Shown here: positions 19,884 to 28,396 of the stretch, one piece after another
Layout of the letters: each line of letters opens with the position of its first letter
How positions within the stretch are numbered: the first letter of the stretch is position 1
Source of the DNA: Duganella rivi
GTDB taxonomy: Bacteria; Pseudomonadota; Gammaproteobacteria; Burkholderiales; Burkholderiaceae_D
Assembly: GCF_009857435.1 (NCBI RefSeq)
Contig: NZ_WWCK01000001.1
Span: 124,001-188,000, forward strand
Reading direction: 5' to 3'
Length of the DNA: 64,000 nt
The notes under the pieces: model-generated
The model's input: the letters and a program-made list of their open reading frames with translations, nothing else
What the model was told of the DNA's origin: nothing
The model's database searches: none
Program-made: the position numbers and the translations under genes

Positions 19884-21314
19884 GTGAAGCAGCTCGCGTC
19901 CGCCGCCGTCGTTGTCGCCGCAGCCTTGCTGGCTGCCGGTTGCGCGGACATGGGCAACGTCAAACCGCAGGCCGCGCAGCTCAAGCCCGCCGATCTGAGT
20001 CCCGGCAAGGCGCTCAGCGCCGCCAGCGCCAACGTGGCGTGGCCGGATGAACGCTGGTGGGAAGCGCTGCACGACGAGCAGCTGAACCAATTAGTGAACA
20101 CCGCGCTGAGCGACAACCCATCGCTGCGCGCGGCGCTGGCCCGCGTACGTCAAGCCGAAGCACTGGCAGGCGTCGCCAAGGCCGCCACGCTGCCGCGCGT
20201 GGATGCCTCGGCCAGCGCCGACCGCGAGTTGTACTCGGCGCATAGCACGATCCCCGCACCACTGGCTGGGAACTACGCGTGGAAAAACACGGCCACGCTA
20301 TCCGGTTCCTACGATCTGGATCTGTGGGGTCGCAACCGCGATGCGCTGGCCGCTGCGCTGGATGAAGTGCACATGGCAGCCGCCGAATCGCAGATGGCGC
20401 GCCTGACGCTGGAGACCTCCATCGTCCGCAGCTACATCCAGCTGTCGCTGGCCTACGCGCTGCAAGACAGCGTGGCCGCGAATCTGGCGCAGCGCCAGCG
20501 CATCCTCGATATCACGCGCCGCCGCAAGGCCGTAGGCATCGCCACCGATATCGACGTAACGAGTATTGAAACAACGCTGCCCGCAGGACGGCGCGAGCAT
20601 GAGCAATATGGCGAGACCATCGCTCTGCTGCGCAACCAGCTGGCGGCACTGATCGGCAAGGGACCGGGCGACGGCGATGCGATCGCCCGGCCAATGCTGA
20701 CCCTTGAAGGTGCGCACGACGCAGTACCAGCCAATTTGCCGGCCGAACTAGTAGGACGCCGCCCGGACATCGTGGCACAGCGCTGGCGCGTAGAAGCCTC
20801 CGGCACGCGCATAGCCAGCGCGAAGAAGGACTTCTACCCAAACATCAACCTGGCGGCGTTTGCCGGTGTGCAGTCGCTGGGCTTCGGCCACTTTCTGGAA
20901 GCAAGCTCGCAGATGCGCGGCATTACGCCCGCCGTCAGCCTGCCGATTTTTGAAGGCGGCCGCTTGCGCAGCCAGTTAGGCAATCAAACCGCGTTGTATG
21001 ACGGCGCGGTTGAACAGTACAACGCCACAGTGATTCAAGCCATGTCGGACGTGGCCAATGCCGTGGTCAAGATTGAATCAGTCAAGCAGCAGGACCTGCT
21101 GGCGCAACGCGCACTCGATTCGGCGCGTCGCCAGCAGCAGCTTGCAGAACGCGCATATCAAGCCGGTTTGACGGATACTCTCAACGTCATCAACGCACAG
21201 ATGACGTTATTGAACGAACAGCAGCAGATGGCGCAAGTGGCGAGCAAACAACTGGATAACTTCGCATTGTTGATGTCGGCGTTGGGCGGAGGCATAAAAC
21301 TGGATTCACATTGA
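19884..21314 (+). CDS. RND/MFS-type outer-membrane efflux lipoprotein (NodT family)
   Basis: A 476-residue TolC-like outer-membrane factor. The N-terminus MKQLASAAVVVAAALLAAGC is a lipoprotein signal with lipobox LAAGC. Two outer-membrane-efflux repeats follow, with FPNINLAAFAGVQSLGFG and GLTDTLNVINAQMTLLNEQQ in the second. The start is GTG at 19884. It probably forms the exit duct for the FUSC pump encoded three genes downstream. Confidence 0.93.
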   Translation: MKQLASAAVVVAAALLAAGCADMGNVKPQAAQLKPADLSPGKALSAASANVAWPDERWWEALHDEQLNQLVNTALSDNPSLRAALARVRQAEALAGVAKAATLPRVDASASADRELYSAHSTIPAPLAGNYAWKNTATLSGSYDLDLWGRNRDALAAALDEVHMAAAESQMARLTLETSIVRSYIQLSLAYALQDSVAANLAQRQRILDITRRRKAVGIATDIDVTSIETTLPAGRREHEQYGETIALLRNQLAALIGKGPGDGDAIARPMLTLEGAHDAVPANLPAELVGRRPDIVAQRWRVEASGTRIASAKKDFYPNINLAAFAGVQSLGFGHFLEASSQMRGITPAVSLPIFEGGRLRSQLGNQTALYDGAVEQYNATVIQAMSDVANAVVKIESVKQQDLLAQRALDSARRQQQLAERAYQAGLTDTLNVINAQMTLLNEQQQMAQVASKQLDNFALLMSALGGGIKLDSH

Positions 21315-21363
21315 TACTTAGATAGTACAATCAATCCTTTCCAAAAATATCAGAGGAGTGGCA

Positions 21364-21861
21364 ATGAGTAGTTTTGAAGCGACTAAAAAACGCCTTAAAA
21401 ATATCCATGGCCGAATACCGGAATTCCCAGAGGAGTTGATGCGCCTGGTGCGCATGACTTATCACATCCAGAAACGGATGAAAGATTTGAGTAACGCCGC
21501 GCTGCGCCAATACGACTTGGTCGATGCCAGCTACATGGTGCTGGCGGTGCTGTACGGTTCGGACAATGAAACATCGACCGCGTCGACGCTGGGCGAGGCC
21601 TGCATGGAAAAGCCGGCCAACCTGACGCGCGTGTGCAATGACCTGGAAGCCCAAGGCCTGATCACGCGCGGCAACCGTCCCGGCGACCGCCGCTGCGTGA
21701 TGATTTCGCTGACCGACAGTGGCCGTGCGCTGGCCGAAAAAGTGCTGCCTGAAGTCTGGGCCAAGACCACGCGTGCCTACGATGGCTTCAGCGCGGAAGA
21801 AGCAAAACAACTGGAAGCGCTGCTGAAACGGCAGCTCGATAACTTAGAATCTCTTAGCTAG
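21364..21861 (+). CDS. MarR-family transcriptional regulator
   Basis: A 165-residue winged-helix regulator: recognition region EACMEKPANLTRVCNDLEAQ and wing RPGDRRCVMISLTDSGRAL. ATG 21364 with GAGGAG five bases before is preferred to GTG 21358. It sits inside the efflux cluster, 10 bp before the pump gene, and probably represses it until a phenolic or aromatic acid binds, as for other MarR proteins; that is inference. Confidence 0.92.
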   Translation: MSSFEATKKRLKNIHGRIPEFPEELMRLVRMTYHIQKRMKDLSNAALRQYDLVDASYMVLAVLYGSDNETSTASTLGEACMEKPANLTRVCNDLEAQGLITRGNRPGDRRCVMISLTDSGRALAEKVLPEVWAKTTRAYDGFSAEEAKQLEALLKRQLDNLESLS

Positions 21862-21871
21862 ACCTCATCTC

Positions 21872-24028
21872 ATGAACGCTTCTCCCGCCGCCCAGCCCTC
21901 CAAGGATCACAGCGCGGCGCGGAGAATATTCAACTGGTTTCAGTTTCAAACTGCCGATTGGCTACGCACCGAGGGCGAACGCTGGATCTTCGTCGCCAAG
22001 GCCATGCTGGCTTCCTTCTCGGCGCTGTGGCTGGCCTTTCGCCTCGGCCTCGACGCTCCCTACACCGCACTTGCCACCACCATCATTCTCGCGATGCCCA
22101 GCAGCGGCATGGTGCTGGAGAAGGCCTTCTACCGTTTTCTCGGCACGCTGGTCGGCTGTTCGGCCGCGCTGGCGCTGGTGGGCTTGTTCCCGCAAATGCC
22201 GACCGTGCTGTTTATCGGCCTGGCGCTGTGGGTGGCGCTGTGCACCGGCGGCGCGGCCATGCATCGCAATCAGCAGTCATATAGTTTTGTGCTGGCTGGG
22301 TACACGGCGGTGATGATCGCGGTGCCGGCGGTGGATGCGCCGGCCAATGTGTTCACGCTGGCGGTGACGCGGGTGACCGAGGTTGGGCTGGGGATTATTT
22401 GTTCGGCAGTGGTGCACGATGTGTTTTTCCCGCGCCGCCACTCGCGCGCCGTGATGCGCACGGTGCAGGCGCGCTATGCGGGCTTTATCGATTTCTGCCG
22501 CAAGGTGCTGGAGCAGCGCATCACGCCTGCCGACGCGGAGTTGAATCACCTGAAGTTTGCAGCAGATATCGCGGCGCTGGAGTCGGGCCGCGCCGCCGCG
22601 TTCTTTGAAGCTGGCCATTCGCGCTCGCACACGCGCCAGCTGCACGCGTTCAACGCGGCCTTCATGACGGCGCTGACGACGTTCTACACGCTGCACCGTC
22701 TAAGCCATCGCCTACGCGCGGCCAGCGCGAACGCCGCCGGCATGGCCCGCGTGCTGGCGCTGGTCGAGCCGCTGGAGGCGCATATGGCTGCGGCGCTGCG
22801 CGACGACCTCACCGCCGCGCGGCTGGCGCAGATGCGCAATGCGCTGGCGAACGACATCATCGCCGCGCGCGCGCAACTGGCTGCTGGCCCGGCAGTGGAG
22901 CGCGCGCTGCAAATCGATTTCGACACGGCAGTCGAACTGCTGGAACGCTTTGCCGGCAACCTCGCCGACTTCGCCACGCTGTACCACGGCTTAGCGCAAG
23001 AGAAGCGCCAGCAAGTCAGCGATCCCGGCTCCTACTCGCCGAAGACGCCGCCCGCCATCATCGTCGCCAGTGGCGTGCGCGCTGGCGCCACGCTGCTGAT
23101 CACCGCTGCCATATGGTACTGGCTCGCATGGTCCGCCACCATCAATACCATCTTGATGGCGACCATCTTCTGCGCACTGGCCTCCTCCTCCCCGAAACCA
23201 ACGGTACTGGTATCGCAAGTGCTGATCGGCTTCCTGATCGCCATGCCGCTCGCTTTCATCACCGAGTTCCTGATGGTCGCCAAAGCCGACAACTTCTACC
23301 CGCTGGTGCTGGCCGCCCTGCCGTTATTCGCCTTCGGCGCTTACCTCAGCAGCGGCCCGCGCTGGGCCGGCGTCGGCATAGGCCTCGGCATGTTCTCCGC
23401 GACGCTGGTGGTGCCCACCAACTTGATGCGCTACGACGTTGAATCCTTCATCAGCAGCGAACTCTCGCTAACCATGGGCGTCGGCGTGGCCTACCTGATG
23501 TTCAAGGTAGTGCTGCCCGAGCACACCATGGGCCATCGCGGCCACGTCGCCGCGGCCTTGTGGCGCGAAGCGCAAAACGCATGCAGCGCGCGCCTGCACC
23601 GCCTCAAGCGCCGCTTCGACAACCGCGTGCGCGACCTGCTAAGCCAAGTGAACGCCGCCGCCGGCCCCGCACCGAATGCCGAAACGCGCGCCGTAGTACG
23701 CCAAGGCTTAACCCTGCTGGAACTGGGCCACGCCGTGATCGAACTGCGCCATCTGCTGGCCGCCTCGCACGCAGGCGCCGCGCGCGACAGCCTCCAAGCC
23801 GTGCTGCACTTGCTGGCCGCCTACCTGCACGCGCCATCGCGCGCCAGCGGCGAGCGCGCACTGCAAGCCATCCTCGATGCCGGCGCCGCCGTTCGCGCCG
23901 CCCTGCCCGACGCCCATCCCGAACGGCGCGCGCGCCTGCACACCGCGCTGACGGATCTGCATTCCATTTACACGTCCTTGCTGGACCAGCTATCAGGAGA
24001 ACCGCATGTTCCAACACCTGCCGCGTGA
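21872..24028 (+). CDS. aaeB: FUSC-family aromatic acid efflux pump (AaeB-like)
   Basis: A 718-residue inner-membrane protein with two membrane halves (about residues 40-185 and 390-550), each of several helices, separated by a long cytosolic helical region and ending in another cytosolic domain. This is the architecture of E. coli AaeB, which exports p-hydroxybenzoate. The next two genes encode the usual partners DUF1656 (AaeX) and HlyD (AaeA). Its 3' end overlaps the DUF1656 gene by 23 bp. Confidence 0.88.
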   Translation: MNASPAAQPSKDHSAARRIFNWFQFQTADWLRTEGERWIFVAKAMLASFSALWLAFRLGLDAPYTALATTIILAMPSSGMVLEKAFYRFLGTLVGCSAALALVGLFPQMPTVLFIGLALWVALCTGGAAMHRNQQSYSFVLAGYTAVMIAVPAVDAPANVFTLAVTRVTEVGLGIICSAVVHDVFFPRRHSRAVMRTVQARYAGFIDFCRKVLEQRITPADAELNHLKFAADIAALESGRAAAFFEAGHSRSHTRQLHAFNAAFMTALTTFYTLHRLSHRLRAASANAAGMARVLALVEPLEAHMAAALRDDLTAARLAQMRNALANDIIAARAQLAAGPAVERALQIDFDTAVELLERFAGNLADFATLYHGLAQEKRQQVSDPGSYSPKTPPAIIVASGVRAGATLLITAAIWYWLAWSATINTILMATIFCALASSSPKPTVLVSQVLIGFLIAMPLAFITEFLMVAKADNFYPLVLAALPLFAFGAYLSSGPRWAGVGIGLGMFSATLVVPTNLMRYDVESFISSELSLTMGVGVAYLMFKVVLPEHTMGHRGHVAAALWREAQNACSARLHRLKRRFDNRVRDLLSQVNAAAGPAPNAETRAVVRQGLTLLELGHAVIELRHLLAASHAGAARDSLQAVLHLLAAYLHAPSRASGERALQAILDAGAAVRAALPDAHPERRARLHTALTDLHSIYTSLLDQLSGEPHVPTPAA

Positions 24029-24218
24029 AGTCGACTTTTTCGGCGTGCTGCTGCCCGGCGTATTGCCGGTATTCCTCGCCGCCGTGCTGCTACAACTGGT
24101 GCTGGACGCAGGCCTGAGCTACGTCGGCGCCTATCGCCGCAGCTGGCACCCGGCGCTGGTACGGCTCTGCATGTTCGTCTGCATCTTCAGCGCCTTACTG
24201 GTCACGCTGTACAAATAA
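24006..24218 (+). CDS. aaeX: DUF1656 membrane protein (AaeX-like)
   Basis: A 70-residue protein with two transmembrane helices (about 12-32 and 48-68); the opening PREVDFFGVLLPG is characteristic of DUF1656. Small partner of FUSC pumps with unknown role. Translationally coupled to the pump gene through a 23-bp overlap. Confidence 0.88.
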   Translation: MFQHLPREVDFFGVLLPGVLPVFLAAVLLQLVLDAGLSYVGAYRRSWHPALVRLCMFVCIFSALLVTLYK

Positions 24219-24243
24219 CTTAAACCTTCTGTGAGAATCACCC

Positions 24244-25104
24244 GTGAGCGCATCTAAAATTTTCCGATTTTGCCTGACCATGTTGTTGCTGGCGGCAGCC
24301 CTGTGGATGGGCCGCTCGGCATGGGACCACTACATGGAATCGGCATGGACCCGCGATGGCCGCATCAAAGCCGACGTAGTCACCATCAGCGCCGACGTCG
24401 CAGGCACCGTGACCGAAGTACTGGTGCACGATAACCAGCTGGTGCAAAAAGGCGAGGTGCTGTTCGTGGTCGACAAGGCGCGCTACGAAAATGCACTGGC
24501 ACAGGCCAAGGCCATGCTGGCGTCGCAGCAGGTAGAGAAAGGCCGCCGCACGCAGGAAGCCAAGCGCCGCGCGGGCTTGGACACCACCATCGTGTCGGCC
24601 GAGAGTAAAGAGACCGCCGAAGCCGCAGCAGGCACCGCGTCAGCGCAATATCAAGCCGCACTGTCGGCCCGCAATCTGGCGGAGCTGAACCTGGAACGCA
24701 CCGTGGTGCGCGCCCCGGTCACCGGCTACGTCACCAACTTGAACGTGCACACGGGCGACTTCGCCGCCGTCGGCGCAGCCAAGCTGGCCCTGATTAACAG
24801 CGAATCGTTCTACGTGGTAGGCTACTTTGAAGAGACCAAACTGCCGCTGCTAAAAGTGAACGACAAGGTGGAAGTCCACATGATGAGCGGCGAAGCGCAG
24901 CTGCAAGGCCACATCGAAAGCATCGCGCGCGGCATCACCGACCGCGACGCCAACATGGGCCGCGAGCTGCTGGCCGACGTCAACCCAACCTTCAATTGGG
25001 TGCGCCTGGCGCAACGCGTGCCGGTGCGCATCCATATTGATGAAAAGCCGAAGAACCTCGATCTGGTGGCCGGTACAACTTGCACAGTGGTGATCCATGG
25101 ATAG
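24244..25104 (+). CDS. aaeA: HlyD-family periplasmic adaptor (AaeA-like)
   Basis: A 286-residue membrane-fusion protein with an N-terminal anchor helix (about 8-24), a biotinyl-lipoyl-like domain (VVTISADVAGTVTEVLVHDN), a coiled-coil hairpin (about 75-150) and a beta-barrel domain (RAPVTGYVTNLNVHTGDF). It links the inner-membrane pump to the outer-membrane factor. The start is GTG at 24244 with a ribosome-binding site-like GTGAGAA upstream. It overlaps the following LysR gene by 8 bp. Confidence 0.9.
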   Translation: MSASKIFRFCLTMLLLAAALWMGRSAWDHYMESAWTRDGRIKADVVTISADVAGTVTEVLVHDNQLVQKGEVLFVVDKARYENALAQAKAMLASQQVEKGRRTQEAKRRAGLDTTIVSAESKETAEAAAGTASAQYQAALSARNLAELNLERTVVRAPVTGYVTNLNVHTGDFAAVGAAKLALINSESFYVVGYFEETKLPLLKVNDKVEVHMMSGEAQLQGHIESIARGITDRDANMGRELLADVNPTFNWVRLAQRVPVRIHIDEKPKNLDLVAGTTCTVVIHG

Positions 25105-25996
25105 CAATCTGATTCGCCTGTTCCTCGACGCTGCGCAGCTGGGCAGCTTTTCGGCGGCGGGCCGCAAGCAAGGCTTGTCGCCGGCGGCGGCCAGCGCCAG
25201 CATCTTGCGGCTGGAAGCATCGCTGCAAGTGAAACTATTCGAGCGCACTACACGCCAGTTACGTCTGACCGAGGAAGGCCGCTTGTATCGGCACTTCAGC
25301 GAGCAGGCGATGGCGCTGATGACGGAGGCGGAAGACAGCCTGCACGCCGGCACCAGTGCGGTACGCGGCGTGGTGAAGATCTCCGCGCCGTCGGATCTCG
25401 GCCGCAACGTGCTGCTGCCGATGCTGGACGAATTCCGCGCGCGCCATCCAGAGGTGCAGTACGCGCTGACGCTCAGCGACAGCACTTCCAACCTGGTGCA
25501 GGACGATATCGACCTCGCGCTGCGCTACGGCCAATTGGCGGACAGCGAAATGGTGGCGCGCGTACTGGCGCCGAGCCGCCGCGTAGTCTGTGCCGCGCCA
25601 TCGCTGATCGCGCAGGACGGCGGCCCGGCCACGCCGGAAGACTTGGCCAGCCTGCCTACACTGGTACTAGTCACGGCGATCGGCCCGATGCAGGAATGGC
25701 GCTACCGCAGCAACGACGCCGCCGATGAGCGCCTGTCAGTGCGCGTGCGCCGCTCGCAGCAGAGCAATGACGGCGAGATTATCCGCAAGTGGGCGATTGC
25801 CGGCCAAGGCTACGCTTACAAATCCATCCTCGATATTTCGGACGATCTGCGTTGCGGGCGGCTGGTGACGGTGCTGGACGAATACTTCACCGACAGCGCG
25901 CCGCTCAACCTCCTGTACCACCGCAACCGCTACCAGCCGCCGCGCATCGCGCTGCTTATTGAGTTTTTGCTGGAGCGCTTTGCGAACCTGGCATAA
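25097..25996 (+). CDS. LysR-family regulator of the efflux cluster
   Basis: A 299-residue LysR protein with HTH FSAAGRKQGLSPAAASASIL at residues 15-34. The gene is last in the efflux cluster and overlaps the adaptor gene, so the pump is tied to two regulators, this one and the MarR protein. E. coli aaeXAB is also controlled by a LysR protein (AaeR), but there it is divergent. Its 3' end overlaps the convergent SnoaL-like gene by 41 bp. Confidence 0.9.
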   Translation: MDSNLIRLFLDAAQLGSFSAAGRKQGLSPAAASASILRLEASLQVKLFERTTRQLRLTEEGRLYRHFSEQAMALMTEAEDSLHAGTSAVRGVVKISAPSDLGRNVLLPMLDEFRARHPEVQYALTLSDSTSNLVQDDIDLALRYGQLADSEMVARVLAPSRRVVCAAPSLIAQDGGPATPEDLASLPTLVLVTAIGPMQEWRYRSNDAADERLSVRVRRSQQSNDGEIIRKWAIAGQGYAYKSILDISDDLRCGRLVTVLDEYFTDSAPLNLLYHRNRYQPPRIALLIEFLLERFANLA

Positions 25997-26441
25997 GGCC
26001 CATTTGCTGCAATAAGGTCAGGTTGTCTTCAAGGTGCCAGTTCTCGGCAATGCGGCCATCCACCACGTGATACAGGTCGAAGGCTTGGAAGTCGATGGCC
26101 TGGCCCGCGCCTTGCGCGTCGCCGAACTTGCCGGTGAAGTGGCCGGTGAAGTGCAGCCGCACCGAAACATGGTCGCCGTGCGGCACGATGTGGGTGGCTT
26201 CCGCGCGCAAGTCCGGCACCGCCGCACGGAAGGCCTTGGACGCTTGCAGCGGGCCATTCACGCCCTGCTCGCGGCCAGCCGGCAAAGTGCGGTCGATAAA
26301 ATCCGGGGCCAGCGCTTTTTGCGCCAGGGCCGGATCGCCGGTATTCCAGAAAGCCGCGTAGGTACGGGCGGCGTCAACGACAGGATCGGCGTGGGCAGCA
26401 GTGGCGCCGGCAAACAGACTAGCAAGAACAAGTGCTTTCAT
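25956..26441 (-). CDS. Exported SnoaL-like (NTF2-fold) protein
   Basis: A 161-residue protein: signal peptide MKALVLASLFAGATAAHA, then a SnoaL/ester-cyclase-like NTF2 fold (AARTYAAFWNTGDPALAQKA, HIVPHGDHVSVRLHFTGHF, IAENWHLEDNLTLLQQMGL). The conserved His/Asp pattern of this group is present. ATG 26441 has AAGGAAG upstream; an earlier frame start lacks one. Substrate unknown. Its 3' 41 bp are antisense to the end of the LysR gene. Confidence 0.8.
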   Translation of the reverse strand: MKALVLASLFAGATAAHADPVVDAARTYAAFWNTGDPALAQKALAPDFIDRTLPAGREQGVNGPLQASKAFRAAVPDLRAEATHIVPHGDHVSVRLHFTGHFTGKFGDAQGAGQAIDFQAFDLYHVVDGRIAENWHLEDNLTLLQQMGLMPGSQSAPAKTQ

Positions 26442-26549
26442 GATGGCTTCCTTGGGTTGAGTTGATGGAAGCCATTCTGCGCTCCGCAGCGCCACGGGGG
26501 AATGTGGCGCCCCCTTGAAGCACTTTCAATTACAGATTGAAGATCGGGC

Positions 26550-27296
26550 TTAGCGCGCGCCACCCGCATCCACCAGCGCACCGCTGACGTAGGAAGACTG
26601 CTCGCTCAGCAGCCAGAGGATGGTTTCGGCGATTTCTTCCGGCTGGCCGCCGCGTCCGAGCGGCACGGTGGACGCCAATTTGTCGACGCGATCCGCATCG
26701 CCGCCGCTGGCGTGAATCTCGGTGTAGATAATCCCCGGCCGCACGCAGTTGACGCGGATGCCTTCAGGGCCGACTTCTTTCGAAAGACCCAGCGTCAGCA
26801 CGTCGACCGCGCCCTTGGAGGCCGCGTAGTCCACGTAAACATTGCCGCCGCCATGGCGCGAGGCACCCGAAGACACATTGACGATCGCACCACCCTGCCC
26901 GCCGCGCGCGGTGGACATGCGCTTGACCGCCTCGCGGCTGCACAGGAAATAGCTGAGGATATTGGTGTTGAACACACGCTGCAAGCGCTCGGCCGACATA
27001 TCGGCCAGTTTGCCCTGCTGTTCCAGCACGCCGACGTTGTTGACCAGCGCCGTCAGTGGCCCCAGCTTTTCATCGACGACGGCGAATAAACGCAGCACGT
27101 CCGCCTCGACGCCGACGTCGGCCTGCACGGCGATCGCCTCGCCGCCTTCGGCCACGATCTGCGCACGCAGGCGCTCGGCCGCAGCGGCGTTGCTGTGGTA
27201 GTTGATGCAGACCGCGTAACCGCGGCGGCTGGCCAGCAGCGCGATCGCGGCCCCGATCCCCCGGCTGCTGCCGGTTACCAGCAAGACCTGCTTCAT
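26550..27296 (-). CDS. ygfF: SDR-family oxidoreductase, YgfF type
   Basis: A 248-residue short-chain dehydrogenase, very close to E. coli YgfF in blocks such as FLCSREAVKRMS, VYVDYAASKGAVDVLTLGLS and RVNCVRPGIIYTEIHASGG. Cofactor motif TGSSRGIG at residues 7-14, NNVG in beta-4, catalytic Ser and YAASK. The enzyme is often annotated as glucose 1-dehydrogenase, but its substrate is not established. Starts 5 bp after the stop of the small membrane protein gene; part of the dsbA operon. Confidence 0.88.
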   Translation of the reverse strand: MKQVLLVTGSSRGIGAAIALLASRRGYAVCINYHSNAAAAERLRAQIVAEGGEAIAVQADVGVEADVLRLFAVVDEKLGPLTALVNNVGVLEQQGKLADMSAERLQRVFNTNILSYFLCSREAVKRMSTARGGQGGAIVNVSSGASRHGGGNVYVDYAASKGAVDVLTLGLSKEVGPEGIRVNCVRPGIIYTEIHASGGDADRVDKLASTVPLGRGGQPEEIAETILWLLSEQSSYVSGALVDAGGAR

Positions 27297-27301
27297 GGGG
27301 C

Positions 27302-27634
27302 TTACTTGGCCGGGCTGAGATTAGTCAGCGCGTAGGTCAGGTGCTGCCACCAGTGTTCGCGCGACTGCACCGTGCGCAGGCATTTTTTATCGAGTTCGGT
27401 TTTAAACACCGGATCCATGCACTGCTTGGTGAGCAACGCGTTGCGCTGGTTCTCGGCGTTCACCAGCGCGACGCTCAGCCAGAAAATCAGGCCGAGGAAC
27501 ACGATGGCCAAGCTCCACGCGACGTGGTTGATGTAGGCCCATTCAAACAAGGTCTCCAGCGCCGGGGAAGATTCCTTGTAAATCTTCATGACCTGGCCTT
27601 CGACTTCCTCTTGCTCGTTGCGAGGGAATTTCAT
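27302..27634 (-). CDS. Small single-pass membrane protein with a Cys pair
   Basis: A 110-residue protein with one hydrophobic helix at about 38-58 and a C-terminal polar part holding Cys72 and Cys85, then REHWWQHL. ATG 27634 is preceded by GGTAGGG; an internal Met16 is possible. It lies 22 bp after dsbA and 5 bp before the ygfF-like gene. I do not recognise a family. The Cys pair next to a disulfide oxidase gene is suggestive but may be chance. Confidence 0.7.
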   Translation of the reverse strand: MKFPRNEQEEVEGQVMKIYKESSPALETLFEWAYINHVAWSLAIVFLGLIFWLSVALVNAENQRNALLTKQCMDPVFKTELDKKCLRTVQSREHWWQHLTYALTNLSPAK

Positions 27635-27656
27635 TGCCCTACCCGTCCTTCCTTGA

Positions 27657-28313
27657 TTACTTCTTGCCCGCGCGTTCCTGCAGCGATTTCGCTACCAGGC
27701 TATCGACCACCGCGAACATGGCTTTGTGCGCCTCGTCGGCCGAGGTCAGGCCGTGTCCCGCCACTGCCGGCGAGGTGGTGTAATGGCCGTCGATCACCAG
27801 AGCCGGCACACTATCCAGTTTATACTGCGCGGCCACTTGCTGCGCGCGTTTCAATTTGGTCTGTACGCCGAAGGAATTGAACGCTTCCAGATATTTGGCC
27901 TTGTCTACGCCGTTCTTGACCAGGAAGTCCAGCAGGGAAGCATCGGTATTCAGGCGGTTGCGCTCCACGTGGATGGCGCGGAACAGTTTCTCGTGCAGGT
28001 TCGTGATGTTCAGGGCTTCCAGCGTGTAGAAAGCCTTGGCTTGCGCGTCGTCGCCCATGTGCATGCGCTTGAAGACGATCTTGTCGCCGTTCTTTTTCAC
28101 CCAGTCAGCCAGCACCGGATCGAGCACGTTGCAGTGCGGGCAGTGGTACATGAAGAACTCCAGAACCTCGACCTTTTTGCCGGTCTCCGGGCGCGGAGCG
28201 TTGACGGTGTTGTAATCCAGGCCATCCTTGAAGTCGGCGGCGGAAGCGCCGGCGGCGGCAGCCATGAAGGCGACGGTGGCAAGCAGTGGGCGCAGGAAGC
28301 TCAGGAAACGCAT
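27657..28313 (-). CDS. dsbA: Thiol:disulfide interchange protein DsbA
   Basis: A 218-residue periplasmic oxidase that introduces disulfides into exported proteins. Signal peptide residues 1-25 (ASA-ADF), active site CPHC at 58-61 in EFFMYHCPHCNVLDP, and cis-Pro segment VPALVIDGHYTTSP. ATG 28313 with AAGGA upstream is preferred to a longer frame at 28361. It leads an operon with a small membrane protein and the ygfF-like dehydrogenase. Confidence 0.95.
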   Translation of the reverse strand: MRFLSFLRPLLATVAFMAAAAGASAADFKDGLDYNTVNAPRPETGKKVEVLEFFMYHCPHCNVLDPVLADWVKKNGDKIVFKRMHMGDDAQAKAFYTLEALNITNLHEKLFRAIHVERNRLNTDASLLDFLVKNGVDKAKYLEAFNSFGVQTKLKRAQQVAAQYKLDSVPALVIDGHYTTSPAVAGHGLTSADEAHKAMFAVVDSLVAKSLQERAGKK

Positions 28314-28345
28314 AACAGTCCTTGAATGTGAGATAAGTGGCAAAC

Positions 28346-28372
28346 GCGGGGAGATTACCACTTTTTCCCCGC
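28346..28372 (-). terminator. Hairpin between btuF and dsbA
   Basis: On the minus strand GCGGGGA and TCCCCGC pair across about 13 bases and are followed only by GTTT, so termination after btuF may be partial. Confidence 0.4.
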
Positions 28373-28396
28373 TTCGGCCTAGGTATTAAGCTGGCT

